This document shows, piece by piece, positions 16,103 through 24,506 of a stretch of 64,000 nucleotides of DNA. The stretch is from assembly GCF_021739025.1 (NCBI RefSeq), contig NZ_JAKKOT010000003.1:558001-622000 (forward strand). The letters are read 5' to 3'. Both the position numbers and the translations under genes were made by a program. How positions within the stretch are numbered: the first letter of the stretch is position 1; every line of letters starts with the position of its first letter. Below the pieces are notes generated by a model, which did not search any database, was not told the DNA's origin, and saw only the letters and a list, made by a program, of their open reading frames with translations. Source of the DNA: Gordonia liuliyuniae (GTDB lineage Bacteria; Actinomycetota; Actinomycetes; Mycobacteriales; Mycobacteriaceae).

Positions 16103-16956
16103 GCACGGACCTGATGCTCGACCTATCCGATGCTGACCTGTCGCCGTTCGACGCGATCAAGCAGACGCACCCCGACGGCACCGAGTTCTGGTCGGCGCGC
16201 GACCTGCGGCGAGTCACGGAGTACAGCGCGTGGGAGAAGTTCAAGAACCCCTTGACGCGGGCGATGGCGTCGGCGCGCAACCAGGGCATCGAACCCGATG
16301 AGGTTTTTCGCCGATCGGTGAAGAACTCAGGACAAGACGGAGGACGTCCCGCTGAGGACTTCGAGCTGACCCGTTTCGCGGCCTACCTGACGGTCATGAA
16401 CGGCGACCCGAACATGCCCCGTATCGCGGAGGCTCAGGCGTACTTCGCGATCCGTACCCGTGAAGCCGAGACCCGGCATGCCGTGCCCGCGTTGCAGGGT
16501 CCGGAACTGATTGCCGCCGCGCTTATCGAATCACAGAAGGTCCTCGAACAGCGCGAGACCCGGATCTTCCAGTTGGAGCGGAAAGTCGTCGTCGACGCCC
16601 CGAAGATCGCCAAGTCTGATGCGCACACAGCGTCTGATTCGGCCATCCACCGGCAGGCCTTCGCCCGCGAGGTTCAGGCATGGGGAACCAAACAGGGCAT
16701 CAACGTCCTTCAGGACCACGTGTACGAGCTGCTGCGCCGCAAGGGGATGACGATCGGTGGTGAACGCTCCGATCGTGACCATGCGACGTCGCACGCGGTC
16801 AAGGCCGGGTGGGCGTGGACGAAGAAGGACGTCAAGAACGGGCACGCCACCGCCACAACCTACCTGTACCCGAAGGGGCAGGACATCGCATGGAAGTGGG
16901 TGATCGCTCACGTCGATCAGTACGGAACCCTCGCACCGCAGGCGGTCACCAAGTGA
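16099..16956 (+). CDS. Phage antirepressor (DinD/BRO-like N-terminus, KilAC C-terminus)
   Basis: 285 residues. The N-terminal half, PFDAIKQTHPDGTEFWSARDLRRV, FKNPLTRAMASARNQG and ELTRFAAYLTVMNGDP, matches DinD/antirepressor N-domains. The C-terminal half from about residue 190, FAREVQAWGTKQGINVLQDHVYELLRRKGM followed by TKKDVKNGHAT, matches the KilAC/ANT DNA-binding domain. Such proteins counter the repressor and favour lytic growth. ATGA overlap with the Cro-like gene. Confidence 0.85.
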   Translation: MSTDLMLDLSDADLSPFDAIKQTHPDGTEFWSARDLRRVTEYSAWEKFKNPLTRAMASARNQGIEPDEVFRRSVKNSGQDGGRPAEDFELTRFAAYLTVMNGDPNMPRIAEAQAYFAIRTREAETRHAVPALQGPELIAAALIESQKVLEQRETRIFQLERKVVVDAPKIAKSDAHTASDSAIHRQAFAREVQAWGTKQGINVLQDHVYELLRRKGMTIGGERSDRDHATSHAVKAGWAWTKKDVKNGHATATTYLYPKGQDIAWKWVIAHVDQYGTLAPQAVTK

Positions 16957-17270
16957 GCCCGCTCCGCCTGTACCGAGTTCGAGTCATGAGCTTCCCCGAG
17001 GGGTCGCACGAGGTTGTGAGTCACAGCGATGACGGTTTCGAAGAGACGTATCTGATTCCCGTCGAGGGCTGGGCTCCACCGGGATGGCGACCGGAGGGCA
17101 ACTACGTCGAACTGGTCGGTACCCGCGAGTTTGTCTGGCCGACAACCCGGAAAGTCTACCACTCGCGCAGCACCGCGAAAAATCGTGCTGACCTCCTCGA
17201 ATCGTACGGCGCGACTGCCGTTATCGAACGATCCAACCCCATCATCTGGCCCGACACGGAGGCACCATGA
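16953..17270 (+). CDS. Hypothetical phage protein
   Basis: 105 residues from GTG 16953, overlapping the antirepressor stop (GTGA); ATG 16987 is an alternative. Tryptophan and proline rich in the middle (EGWAPPGWRPEGNYVELVG). No domain recognised. Next gene overlaps by 4 nt, so it is an integral part of the early operon. Confidence 0.65.
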   Translation: MSPLRLYRVRVMSFPEGSHEVVSHSDDGFEETYLIPVEGWAPPGWRPEGNYVELVGTREFVWPTTRKVYHSRSTAKNRADLLESYGATAVIERSNPIIWPDTEAP

Positions 17271-17683
17271 CCAACAACCTGATCGCTGCACGACTGCGTA
17301 TCGCTGCAGCCCGCGAGGAATACCTCGCCGATCATCCACTCGACCCGCACGAGAAGGCGCTGATGGGGCATGACCTCGACGGGATGCCCGCCGGGTTCAT
17401 CACGGTGCCGGACTTCGGCCACATGCAGATCGTTGCCGCGAAGCTCGGCACTGAGTACCTCGCGATCTGCCACGACGAGGACTCCGTCGAAGAATGGATC
17501 ACCTTGGTTCTCAAGCTCGCCCAGTCTCCCGAACTCGCGGGAATCATGTTCGCGAACGTCTTCCGCGGAATGGACCTGCTCATTGGTTCGATCATCGAAC
17601 GGGCTGGGCTCACGAACGCGATGGCTGGCATCGCCGTGGAGGGATGGGGTAAGGACTTCTCCGACTTCGAGGACGAGTCATGA
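17267..17683 (+). CDS. Hypothetical phage protein
   Basis: 138 residues, acidic C-terminus ending in DFSDFEDES. Helical N-terminus (IAARLRIAAAREEYLADHP), then GHMQIVAAKLGTEYLAICHDEDSVEEW. No known domain recognised. ATGA overlaps with both neighbours. Confidence 0.65.
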   Translation: MTNNLIAARLRIAAAREEYLADHPLDPHEKALMGHDLDGMPAGFITVPDFGHMQIVAAKLGTEYLAICHDEDSVEEWITLVLKLAQSPELAGIMFANVFRGMDLLIGSIIERAGLTNAMAGIAVEGWGKDFSDFEDES

Positions 17684-17904
17684 GCAGCAACGTCGTCGAA
17701 CTTCATCCCGGACCAGTCGAAGCCGTCGAGCAGCTTTTGACTGTCGACGACCTCGCTACGGTCCTGCAGAAAACCCGGAAATCCATCTACTACCTGCGCG
17801 ACACCGGTGTGCTCCCGCCAGCGGTGAAGGTCGGCCAATCGCTCCGCTGGCGATCCTCGGCGATCAACGCGTGGCTCGCCGAACTTGAGGAGAAGAACGC
17901 ATGA
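17680..17904 (+). CDS. Excisionase-like HTH protein (MerR/AlpA type)
   Basis: 74 residues. LLTVDDLATVLQKTRKSIYYLR, a short turn DTGVLPPAVKVG, then LRWRSSAINAWLAEL form the winged HTH of the HTH_17/excisionase group. It is the only such gene in the rightward early operon close to the integrase, so it is the best candidate for the recombination directionality factor; a plain transcription factor is also possible. Confidence 0.75.
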   Translation: MSSNVVELHPGPVEAVEQLLTVDDLATVLQKTRKSIYYLRDTGVLPPAVKVGQSLRWRSSAINAWLAELEEKNA

Positions 17905-18101
17905 CGACGAACCTGACTGAAGCTGGCACTCGCCGCCGTATGAGCCCCGCGGCCAGGGCGCTGCTCGCTCGCGTCGAAGCGCGCCGCGCACGGGAGCGGG
18001 CGGCCGGTATCACGCACGCAGGGCCGAGTGCGACACAGGTCGCGGAACTCGCTGAATTGATGAAGCCGGGTCGGGGACGCGCTGAACGTCCCGACGGGTA
18101 A
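17901..18101 (+). CDS. Small basic hypothetical protein
   Basis: 66 residues, rich in Arg and Ala (RMSPAARALLARVEARRARERA). ATGA overlap with the HTH gene. No domain recognised. It ends the first block of the early operon; two hairpins follow. Confidence 0.6.
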   Translation: MTTNLTEAGTRRRMSPAARALLARVEARRARERAAGITHAGPSATQVAELAELMKPGRGRAERPDG

Positions 18102-18122
18102 CCAGCCCTACGACCCGACTCC

Positions 18123-18204
18123 GGTGCTCGAAGAAGTGAGCACCCACGATTCTACCGACCCCCTGCCTTACCCAGTTCAAACCAGGTAGCGGAACAACCG
18201 CTAC
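18123..18204 (+). promoter_or_regulatory. Two hairpins in the leader of the recombination block
   Basis: GGTGCTC-N8-GAGCACC (18123-18144) and GTAGCGG-N5-CCGCTAC followed by TTAT (18186-18204) lie in the only sizeable gap of this part of the operon. They may terminate or attenuate transcription before the YqaJ/RecT genes. Confidence 0.45.
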
Positions 18205-18227
18205 TTATCCACTCGAAGGAGAAGCAC

Positions 18228-18587
18228 ATGCGACCCGAGAACCACTCCGACCTCCCGAGCTACCAGACCGAATCCGTCGAAGTAGCGTCCGTCGACCTCG
18301 ACCTCGTCGCCGGTGTGCCCGGAGCCGTCGCCGCATACGGCGCGTTCCTCGACACCCTCCACGGCGTCCCCGGCATCACCGTCAAGCGCAACCGCGTCAC
18401 CGCGGACCGCACCGATAGCGAACTCGACGGGTTCCTCCGCTCTGAGCAGCGCGCATGGGACACCGGGCGCGAAGCCTACGAGAAGTGGATCGACGGCGGT
18501 ATCGCGCCGTCCAGCCAATACGTGTGGGCGGCGTACCTCCGCGCCGAAGGCATCAGCGCCCCGGCCGATATGGAGTACAGCGCGTGA
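18228..18587 (+). CDS. Hypothetical phage protein
   Basis: 119 residues, start set by a strong GAAGGAG. Acidic N-terminus (SVEVASVDLDLVAGVPGAV), then FLRSEQRAWDTGREAYEKW and YVWAAYLRAEGISAPADMEY. Immediately precedes and overlaps the YqaJ-type exonuclease (GTGA), so a role in recombination is likely but unproven. Confidence 0.65.
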   Translation: MRPENHSDLPSYQTESVEVASVDLDLVAGVPGAVAAYGAFLDTLHGVPGITVKRNRVTADRTDSELDGFLRSEQRAWDTGREAYEKWIDGGIAPSSQYVWAAYLRAEGISAPADMEYSA

Positions 18588-19645
18588 CCGCGTCGTTCAA
18601 GCCGTCGACCGGCTGGAATCCGTACGAGATGCACGCTCGTCTCCTCCCGACCCCGGAAGACGAAACGAGTTGGCTGCTGCAGCGCCGCGAGGGTATCGGC
18701 GCATCCGACGCCGCCGCCGTGCTCGGTCTCGACAAGTACTCGACCGCGTATTCGGTGTGGCTCGACAAGACCGGCCAGGTGCCGTTGTCCGCCGCGGTGA
18801 ACGAGGCGATGGAGCTAGGGCACATTCTCGAACCCATCATCCGTGACACTGCCGCCCGCCGCCTTGGCTTCGAGGTCCGCACCATCGGCGGTCTGCAGTC
18901 CCGCACCCACGACTGGTTCCGGGCATCGCTCGACGCCGTCCTTCTGGTCCCCGACGACGGGCCGATCCCGTTGGAGGTGAAGAACACCTCGCAGTTCCTC
19001 GCCGAGCAGTGGGCCGACGACCAGGTGCCCGACCGCGCCGAACTGCAGGTGCAGCACCAGCTCGGCGTCTCCGGGGCGCCGTACGGGTACGTCGCCGGGA
19101 TGATCGGCGGGTCGCGCATCGTGACCCGCCGCGTCGACCGCGACCAGGAGTTGATCGACTACCTGATCGCGGAGGAGGCGGCACTGTGGGCGCACGTCGT
19201 CGACGGGACTCTGCCGCCGGTTGTGTGGCGCGACAGCGTGAACACGATCCTCGCCTCCGCCGGACGGCCGGACAGTAAGACGCTCGTCGTCGCGGGGGAG
19301 CAGGCACACGAGGTTCGTCGCTGGCTCGACAAGTACGCGGCCGCCACCGCCGACGCGAAGGCCGCCGACGAAGCCAAGAAGGAGGCCCGCAACAACCTCG
19401 CCCAGCTCGCGCACGGCCACACCGAAGTCGTCGAGGAGACCGGCGACATAACGCATGTGCTGTTCCGCCTGCAGCGCGGAGGGTTCGCGGCCAAGCGGTT
19501 CGTCGACGAGGAGCCAGACCTCGCCCCGTTGTTCATGCACAAGATCGAGACCGTCGACACCGCCGCACTGAAGAACGAAGACCCCGACCTGTACCGCCGG
19601 TTCCAAGCCGTGTCGGTCCGCATCCCGAAAGGCAAGAGCGCGTGA
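18584..19645 (+). CDS. YqaJ-type viral recombinase exonuclease
   Basis: 353 residues from GTG 18584. RREGIGASDAAAVLGLDKYSTA is the typical YqaJ/lambda-exo start; ELGHILEPIIRD and the PD-(D/E)XK core ASLDAVLL...IPLEVKN supply the metal ligands (Asp, Glu, Lys). It resects double-strand ends to give the 3' single strands that RecT anneals. A charged coiled segment, ATADAKAADEAKKEARNNLA, lies near residues 252-271. It forms a two-part recombination system with recT two genes on. Confidence 0.88.
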   Translation: MTASFKPSTGWNPYEMHARLLPTPEDETSWLLQRREGIGASDAAAVLGLDKYSTAYSVWLDKTGQVPLSAAVNEAMELGHILEPIIRDTAARRLGFEVRTIGGLQSRTHDWFRASLDAVLLVPDDGPIPLEVKNTSQFLAEQWADDQVPDRAELQVQHQLGVSGAPYGYVAGMIGGSRIVTRRVDRDQELIDYLIAEEAALWAHVVDGTLPPVVWRDSVNTILASAGRPDSKTLVVAGEQAHEVRRWLDKYAAATADAKAADEAKKEARNNLAQLAHGHTEVVEETGDITHVLFRLQRGGFAAKRFVDEEPDLAPLFMHKIETVDTAALKNEDPDLYRRFQAVSVRIPKGKSA

Positions 19646-20058
19646 ACGGCGAATGGATCAAGGGGCGACGTCACGCCCTCGGCATGAAGCAAGCGGAGTT
19701 CGCCGAACTCGCCCGCGGCTACGGGCTGCCGTGGAGCCAGGCGACCCTCTCACGCATCGAGTTGGGCGGCCGCGGCATCCGGTTCGACGAACTGCTGCCG
19801 CTCGCGAAGACACTCGGCATCACCGTCGAGGAACTACCCGGTATCGCCCCGGCACCCGCCGCGGCCCCCGGCAGCGACTTCGACGAGTTCATCGAACTCG
19901 ACACCTCGGCCGCCCCGCCCGCGGCCCCCGATACCGCCGTCGACCCGACGGCACTCCGCGTCGAGCTGCTGCGCATCGCAGAGCCGTACGCGGACAGCGC
20001 CGGAGACCTCATCACCGTCGCCACCATGTTCGAGCAGTACGTAACGAAAGGACACTGA
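19642..20058 (+). CDS. XRE-family HTH protein
   Basis: 138 residues from GTG 19642. HTH in residues 4-62: IKGRRHALGMKQAEFAELARG, PWSQATLSRIELGGRGI, FDELLPLAKTLGITVEEL. The C-terminal half is a Pro/Ala-rich linker and a helical tail. It sits between the exonuclease and recT and may regulate them. Confidence 0.8.
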   Translation: MNGEWIKGRRHALGMKQAEFAELARGYGLPWSQATLSRIELGGRGIRFDELLPLAKTLGITVEELPGIAPAPAAAPGSDFDEFIELDTSAAPPAAPDTAVDPTALRVELLRIAEPYADSAGDLITVATMFEQYVTKGH

Positions 20059-20061
20059 CCA

Positions 20062-21057
20062 ATGGCTCAGGACTTGAAACAGCGCGCCATGAGCGCCCCC
20101 GCACAGAACGGGCCGAAGCCCATCGCGGCACAGATCGGAGATATGGAGCGGGCGTTCCAGCTCGCCATGCCGAAGGGCACCGAAGCCGCGCAACTCATCC
20201 GCGACGCGCAGACGTGCCTCCGGCAGACACCGCAACTCACCGAGTGCGAACCGTCGACCGTCCTCGGTGCACTCATGACGTGCGCGCAACTCGGCCTCCG
20301 CCCCGGCGTGCTGGGGCAGGCGTACCTCCTCCCGCTGTGGAACGGGAAGACCCGCCGCCGCGAAGCGCAACTCATCATGGGCTACCAGGGCCTCGTCGAG
20401 CTGGTGTACCGCAGCGACAGCGTCAACATGGTCGCCGCCCGCACCGTCCACGAGAACGACGAGTTCATGTACGAGTACGGACTCGCCGAAGATCAGCTCA
20501 TCCACCGGCCCCCGATGACCGGGCCGCGCGGCGACGTCGTCGCGTTCTACGCGATCGCCCGCATGAAGGGCGGCGGCTACGCCATGACCGACGTGATGAG
20601 CCGCGCCGACATGGAGCAGCACCGCGACAAGTACGCAATGGCGAAGAAGAAGGACGGCACCGTCGTCGGGCCGTGGGTCACCCAGTTCGTCGAGATGGGG
20701 AAGAAGACGATGGTCCGGCAGCTCGCGAAGATGCTGCCGAAGTCGCCGGAGGTTGTGCGCGCCATGACCCACGACGGCGCGGTCCGCGTCGACTACACCC
20801 CGGCCGGAGTCGACGCCCAGCCCGACTACATCGAAGGCCAGTCCGAGGACGTCACCGAACCGCCCGCCGCGGCCCCCGTCGACCGCGACTCGTTGGAGGC
20901 CGCGGTGCTCGCAGGGATGGACGAGGCCGGAATCACCGACGTCGCCGACTTCCTCTCCAAACAGTTCGGCGACCAGATCGCGGGCGTCGGCGAACTGTCC
21001 GACGAAGAACTGCAGGGCACCCTCACCGCCCTCGCCAACAAGAAGAAGGAGCAGTAA
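20062..21057 (+). CDS. recT: RecT-family single-strand annealing protein
   Basis: 331 residues. It anneals complementary single strands during phage recombination. The RecT core is clear: STVLGALMTCAQLGLRPGVLGQAYLLP, QLIMGYQGLVELVYRS, and KKTMVRQLAKMLPKSPE. The C-terminal 90 residues are an acidic, proline-rich tail ending in NKKKEQ. It works with the YqaJ-type exonuclease. Confidence 0.95.
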   Translation: MAQDLKQRAMSAPAQNGPKPIAAQIGDMERAFQLAMPKGTEAAQLIRDAQTCLRQTPQLTECEPSTVLGALMTCAQLGLRPGVLGQAYLLPLWNGKTRRREAQLIMGYQGLVELVYRSDSVNMVAARTVHENDEFMYEYGLAEDQLIHRPPMTGPRGDVVAFYAIARMKGGGYAMTDVMSRADMEQHRDKYAMAKKKDGTVVGPWVTQFVEMGKKTMVRQLAKMLPKSPEVVRAMTHDGAVRVDYTPAGVDAQPDYIEGQSEDVTEPPAAAPVDRDSLEAAVLAGMDEAGITDVADFLSKQFGDQIAGVGELSDEELQGTLTALANKKKEQ

Positions 21058-21060
21058 CCC

Positions 21061-21204
21061 ATGACCATCACCCACCTGCAGGTCGCCCGCCTGATCGGGC
21101 AGCGGAAAGCGTGCCGCGGCGACAGCAACCACTCGCCCCGCTGTAAGCGGTGCGCCCGCGGCCGCGCCACCACCCACCGACCCACCAAGCCCGCCAATGG
21201 CTGA
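21061..21204 (+). CDS. 47-residue cysteine-containing protein
   Basis: Starts 3 nt after recT and overlaps the HNH gene by 8 nt. Cys18, then CKRCARGR (Cys28, Cys31) near the basic C-terminus could hold a small metal site. It is basic and probably binds nucleic acid. No family recognised. Confidence 0.6.
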   Translation: MTITHLQVARLIGQRKACRGDSNHSPRCKRCARGRATTHRPTKPANG

Positions 21205-21721
21205 GGAGTGGAGGCCCGTCGTCGGGTGGGAAGGCTACTACGAAGTCAGTGACCAGGGGCACGTTCGCAGCGTCGAGCGGACCGTTGAGTTCTCCGACGG
21301 AACGACCCGCACCTACAAGTCCAGGACGCGGAGCGACGGACCGCACGGCACGCAGGGGCACCGCGGAGTCGGACTCTGGCGTGACGGCGCGATCACCATG
21401 CGGACGGTGCACAGTCTCGTGCTCGAAGCGTTCGTTCGTCCGCGGCCGGACGGGATGCACGCCTGCCACGCCGACGGAGACCCCGCGAACAACACCGTCG
21501 GGAACCTCCGCTGGGATACCCCATCGGCGAACCAGTTCGACAAGGTCCGGCACGGCAATCACCACCACGCACGGAAGACCCACTGCAAGCAGGGGCACCC
21601 GTACGACGAGGCGAACACGATCGTCCGTCCGGGGCGCGGCCGTGGTTGCCGCGCCTGCAAGAACGAGTCAAGCCGAGCGGGCAATGCGCGCCGCCGGAAA
21701 ATGGAAAGGGAATCAGTATGA
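21197..21721 (+). CDS. HNH endonuclease with NUMOD4 motif
   Basis: 174 residues. WRPVVGWEGYYEVSDQGHVRSVER is a NUMOD4-type DNA-binding motif; VHSLVLEAFVRPRP, CHADGDPANNTVGNLRWDT is the HNH_3 catalytic core (His, Asn, Asn). A second Cys/His segment, HCKQGHPYDEAN...RGCRAC, lies at the C-terminus. This is the architecture of free-standing homing endonucleases in phages. It interrupts the recT-replication block without breaking any gene. Confidence 0.9.
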   Translation: MAEEWRPVVGWEGYYEVSDQGHVRSVERTVEFSDGTTRTYKSRTRSDGPHGTQGHRGVGLWRDGAITMRTVHSLVLEAFVRPRPDGMHACHADGDPANNTVGNLRWDTPSANQFDKVRHGNHHHARKTHCKQGHPYDEANTIVRPGRGRGCRACKNESSRAGNARRRKMERESV

Positions 21722-22155
21722 GCAAGGTTACGAAGTTCAACGGCGAGGGCGGGACGAGCGAAGGCCTCTACCTCCACAAGTACAGCGGTGGGGGAATCGA
21801 CCAGTTCAGTTTCCCGTCGGGAGACCCGCACCTGCACATCGGTGACACGTTCTCGATGAACGTCCGCGTCGAGCTGAAGGCCGTCGTCTCCGACCGCACG
21901 AACGAAGGCCCCCGCGAGATTCTGCAGTTCCGGGTCGTCGACTCCGCACCGCCGAAGTTCGTCGCCCGCGCCGACGGGCAGGACCCGAACCAGACGTCGA
22001 TCGATGACGTCGAGGACCGCGACGGCGGCACCTATGGCGACTACACGCCGCCGCCGTTCGACCCGGCACAGAAGGACGGACTCGACCCCGAGGCCGCCGA
22101 CGACACCGACGACGGACGCCCGAACGACAACCCGTTCAAGGTCGTACAGCCGTGA
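21718..22155 (+). CDS. Hypothetical acidic protein
   Basis: 145 residues. The N-terminal 95 residues look like a compact beta domain (GLYLHKYSGGGIDQFSF, DTFSMNVRVELKAVVSDR, EILQFRVVDS); the C-terminal 50 residues are very acidic (DDTDDGRPNDNPFKVVQP), like the tail of a single-strand DNA-binding partner. Function not recognised. ATGA overlaps. Confidence 0.65.
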   Translation: MSKVTKFNGEGGTSEGLYLHKYSGGGIDQFSFPSGDPHLHIGDTFSMNVRVELKAVVSDRTNEGPREILQFRVVDSAPPKFVARADGQDPNQTSIDDVEDRDGGTYGDYTPPPFDPAQKDGLDPEAADDTDDGRPNDNPFKVVQP

Positions 22156-22313
22156 CCGTCTCCGCCGCCCCCGACATAACCGTCTGCCCGGTCTGCCTGC
22201 AGCTCGTGCAGGCACGGAAAACCGTGTGGGCGCATTACGACACCGCCGGGAATCTGTGCGTCATGACGGGCCGCAGACCTGTCGGGGGTCTGGCGGAGGC
22301 GAACACCCGATGA
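22152..22313 (+). CDS. 53-residue zinc-knuckle protein
   Basis: GTG start overlapping the previous stop. CPVCLQLVQARKTVWAHYD, with a further Cys36, is the pattern seen in small actinophage zinc proteins (CxxC...H...C). Ends in an ATGA overlap with the next gene. Probably binds nucleic acid. Confidence 0.6.
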   Translation: MTVSAAPDITVCPVCLQLVQARKTVWAHYDTAGNLCVMTGRRPVGGLAEANTR

Positions 22314-22492
22314 GCAAGCCCGGGCCCAAGCCGACCCGGAAACGGTTCGACTGGCTGGCTACCCGCCTCGCGGCAGAGACCGTTCTCTGCCGCGAGTGCG
22401 GGGCCGCCCCCGGCACCACCTGCCACGGCCCCACCGGAGCGAAACTCTCCGACAAGGCCGCCCACCTACCCCGAATCGAGGACACGATCTAA
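22310..22492 (+). CDS. 60-residue zinc-binding phage protein
   Basis: The C-terminal half, CRECGAAPGTTCHG followed by HLPRIED, matches the short CxxCGAxPGxxC...H domain common in actinophages and their hosts. N-terminus is basic (KPGPKPTRKRF). Precedes the replication protein gene by 2 nt. Confidence 0.7.
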   Translation: MSKPGPKPTRKRFDWLATRLAAETVLCRECGAAPGTTCHGPTGAKLSDKAAHLPRIEDTI

Positions 22493-22494
22493 CC

Positions 22495-23496
22495 ATGACT
22501 TGGTTCAAAGTCGACGACAATCTCGCCTTCCACAAGAAGACGTTGGAGGCCGGAAACGCGGCGATGGGTCTATGGGTCCGGGCCGGTTCGTGGTGCGGAA
22601 TGAACCTCACTGACGGTGTGATCCCGCGACGAATCGCACGCCAGATGGGTACCAAATCGCAGATCACTTGCCTTCTAAACGCTCAGCTCTGGCACGAGCA
22701 TCCCGACGGCTATTCGTTCCACGAATGGTCCGAGCGGCAACCCTCCAAGGTCGACGTCGAAGCGGACCGCGCTGAGACCCGTAAAAGGGTAGCTGAGCAC
22801 CGTAAACGTAAGCGTGAGGAGAAGGCGCGGGCCGCGGAAAATAGGGCGAGCAAGCCAGAAGGTAACGGTGTTACTGGGCGGGGTAGTAACAGCGTTACAG
22901 GCGACGGGCGTAACGCTGTTAGTAACAGTGCCCACGCGCGCGCGGTTGCCCGACCCGACCCGACCCGTAACTACTTACCTCCTAACGCTGCTGCTGCTAG
23001 TTCCGTAACGCGAGGCGACGGCGAGCAGCCGCAACCGAGCACCCGATTCGCCGACGGCACGATGATCCCGCCCGAACCCGAACGCGACGACGAACCCCCG
23101 ACGCTCGTCCCCGTCCCGGACTGGACACCCGAGTTCGTCGAGACCGCCGCCCGCCCCACACGCACCCCCGAACCCACCGACTCCGCCAAGACCCTCGTCC
23201 GGCTCCACATCGGCCAAGGCATCCCCCGAGCGGTCAAGCGGCAACTCGCCGAACAGGTCGACCGCCTCGGCCGCGAACGCGGCATCGACCGCGCTGACGT
23301 CGAGGCCGGACTCGCCGAGTGGGCGCGCCGCCCCGGAGCCGGGCCACGCCTCCTCCCGAACCTCGTCGCCGACGCAGCACGAGCACGCACCGCCCCCGCA
23401 GCCAGCCGCCGCCCCTCCACAACCGACGACCGCATGGCAGCGATCCAAGCCCTCAAAACCGCGACACCCACCCAGCCGAGAAGGGAACTCGAATGA
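22495..23496 (+). CDS. Phage replication protein (replisome organizer-like), carries ori-like repeats
   Basis: 333 residues. The first 90 residues, TWFKVDDNLAFHKKTLEAGN, AMGLWVRAGSWC and LTDGVIPRRIARQMG, look like the winged-helix N-terminal domain of phage replication initiators and DnaD-like proteins. Residues 80-115 are a basic helix (ETRKRVAEHRKRKREEKAR). Residues 120-175 are a low-complexity Gly/Asn/Ser linker, and in this DNA the GTAAC/GTTAC repeats lie. The C-terminal domain (residues 215-310, TLVRLHIGQGIPRAVKRQL) probably binds helicase or loader. The layout mirrors lambda O, whose gene contains the origin in its linker. Confidence 0.75.
   Translation: MTWFKVDDNLAFHKKTLEAGNAAMGLWVRAGSWCGMNLTDGVIPRRIARQMGTKSQITCLLNAQLWHEHPDGYSFHEWSERQPSKVDVEADRAETRKRVAEHRKRKREEKARAAENRASKPEGNGVTGRGSNSVTGDGRNAVSNSAHARAVARPDPTRNYLPPNAAAASSVTRGDGEQPQPSTRFADGTMIPPEPERDDEPPTLVPVPDWTPEFVETAARPTRTPEPTDSAKTLVRLHIGQGIPRAVKRQLAEQVDRLGRERGIDRADVEAGLAEWARRPGAGPRLLPNLVADAARARTAPAASRRPSTTDDRMAAIQALKTATPTQPRRELE
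22861..23009. other. Candidate phage replication origin (GTAAC iterons)
   Basis: Eight GTAAC or GTTAC pentamers fall in 148 bp: 22862, 22870, 22886, 22894, 22910, 22922, 22967 and 23005. GTAACAGCGTTAC (22886-22898) and GTAACGCTGTTAG (22910-22922) are inverted copies (12 of 13) around an 11-nt spacer. All lie within the low-complexity linker of the replication protein gene. Confidence 0.55.
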
Positions 23497-23831
23497 GCAT
23501 CGACCACGACCAGACCGTCGACCTGCTGACCGTCATCGCCGCCTACGACCGCCGCACCGTCGGCAAAGGCGACATCGCCGCCTGGCACGAAGCGGCACGC
23601 CGCATCGGCTGGACCTACCCCGAAGCCCTCGACGCCATCCACGCCCACTACGCCGAGTCAACGAAATGGCTCATGCCCGGACACATCACCGACCGGATCA
23701 AACTCGCCCGCCGACAGCCCGCACACGCCGACGACGTCCTCGCGATCGAGAAGAAGCCCGCCAGTGACGAAACCCGCGCCGAGTTCATGAAACAACTCAA
23801 ACAGCGAATGAAGAACCGCCAGCCCGACTAG
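23493..23831 (+). CDS. Small protein next to replication gene
   Basis: 112 residues. DLLTVIAAYDRRTVGKGDIAAW, ALDAIHAHYAES and WLMPGHITDRIKLARRQ form a small helical domain often encoded next to replication proteins in actinophages; a helicase-loading or partner role is possible but not shown. ATGA overlap with the replication gene. Confidence 0.65.
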   Translation: MSIDHDQTVDLLTVIAAYDRRTVGKGDIAAWHEAARRIGWTYPEALDAIHAHYAESTKWLMPGHITDRIKLARRQPAHADDVLAIEKKPASDETRAEFMKQLKQRMKNRQPD

Positions 23832-23948
23832 GACGCGGTCGCATTGCCCCCTGGCTACAACAGAGAGCGACGAACACCGCCCCTCCGGTACACCCGGTAC
23901 CCCAAACCCGCAGAACGCCACACAGCCCCACAAACGAAAGAAGACAAA

Positions 23949-24506
23949 ATGCGACACACCGGACTCGACCTCAGCCTCACCGCCACCGGAATCGCCCACA
24001 TCGAAACGAGCACCAACCCCACCACCCACACCATCACCAGCGCAGGCAGAAAAACCGACACCCTCCCCATGCGAACAGACCGCCTCCGCCGCCTCCGCAA
24101 CACCATCGTCGACCACTGCCTCCACAGCGACCTCGTCGCAATCGAAGCCCCCGCCTACAGCAGCAACGTCGGATCAGTATGGGACCGCGCCGGACTCTGG
24201 TGGTCCATCATCACCGCCCTCGACGCCCTCACCATCCCCTACGTCGCCATACCCCCAACCACCGTCAAGAAGTTCGCCACCGACAAAGGCAACGCCGACA
24301 AAACAGCGGTCGCCGCACACATGACCCGACTGTGGAAAGACCTCGCCAACCCGACCGACAACAACCAGTTCGACGCGCTCGCGCTCGCCACAATGGCGGC
24401 CGTCCACACCGACTTCCGGGCACTCCCCGTCACCGTCCTCGAACGACACAAACTGTCCGTGTCCGGTATCTCGTGGCCCGCCCTCAACCCGAACCGGAGC
24501 ATCTGA
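23949..24506 (+). CDS. RuvC-like Holliday junction resolvase
   Basis: 185 residues from ATG 23949 after a 117-nt gap without other genes. RNase H-fold nuclease: HTGLDLSLTATGIA (Asp7), LVAIEAP (Glu66) and TDNNQFDALALATMA (Asp137, Asp142) supply the acidic site; GLWWSIITALDALTIPYVAI is the typical hydrophobic core. It probably resolves branched DNA before packaging. Confidence 0.85.
   Translation: MRHTGLDLSLTATGIAHIETSTNPTTHTITSAGRKTDTLPMRTDRLRRLRNTIVDHCLHSDLVAIEAPAYSSNVGSVWDRAGLWWSIITALDALTIPYVAIPPTTVKKFATDKGNADKTAVAAHMTRLWKDLANPTDNNQFDALALATMAAVHTDFRALPVTVLERHKLSVSGISWPALNPNRSI

Noticed and set aside
19653..21146. Long plus-strand frame overlapping the HTH gene and recT
   Set aside because: Arg/Pro-rich shadow; the recT frame has clear family motifs.
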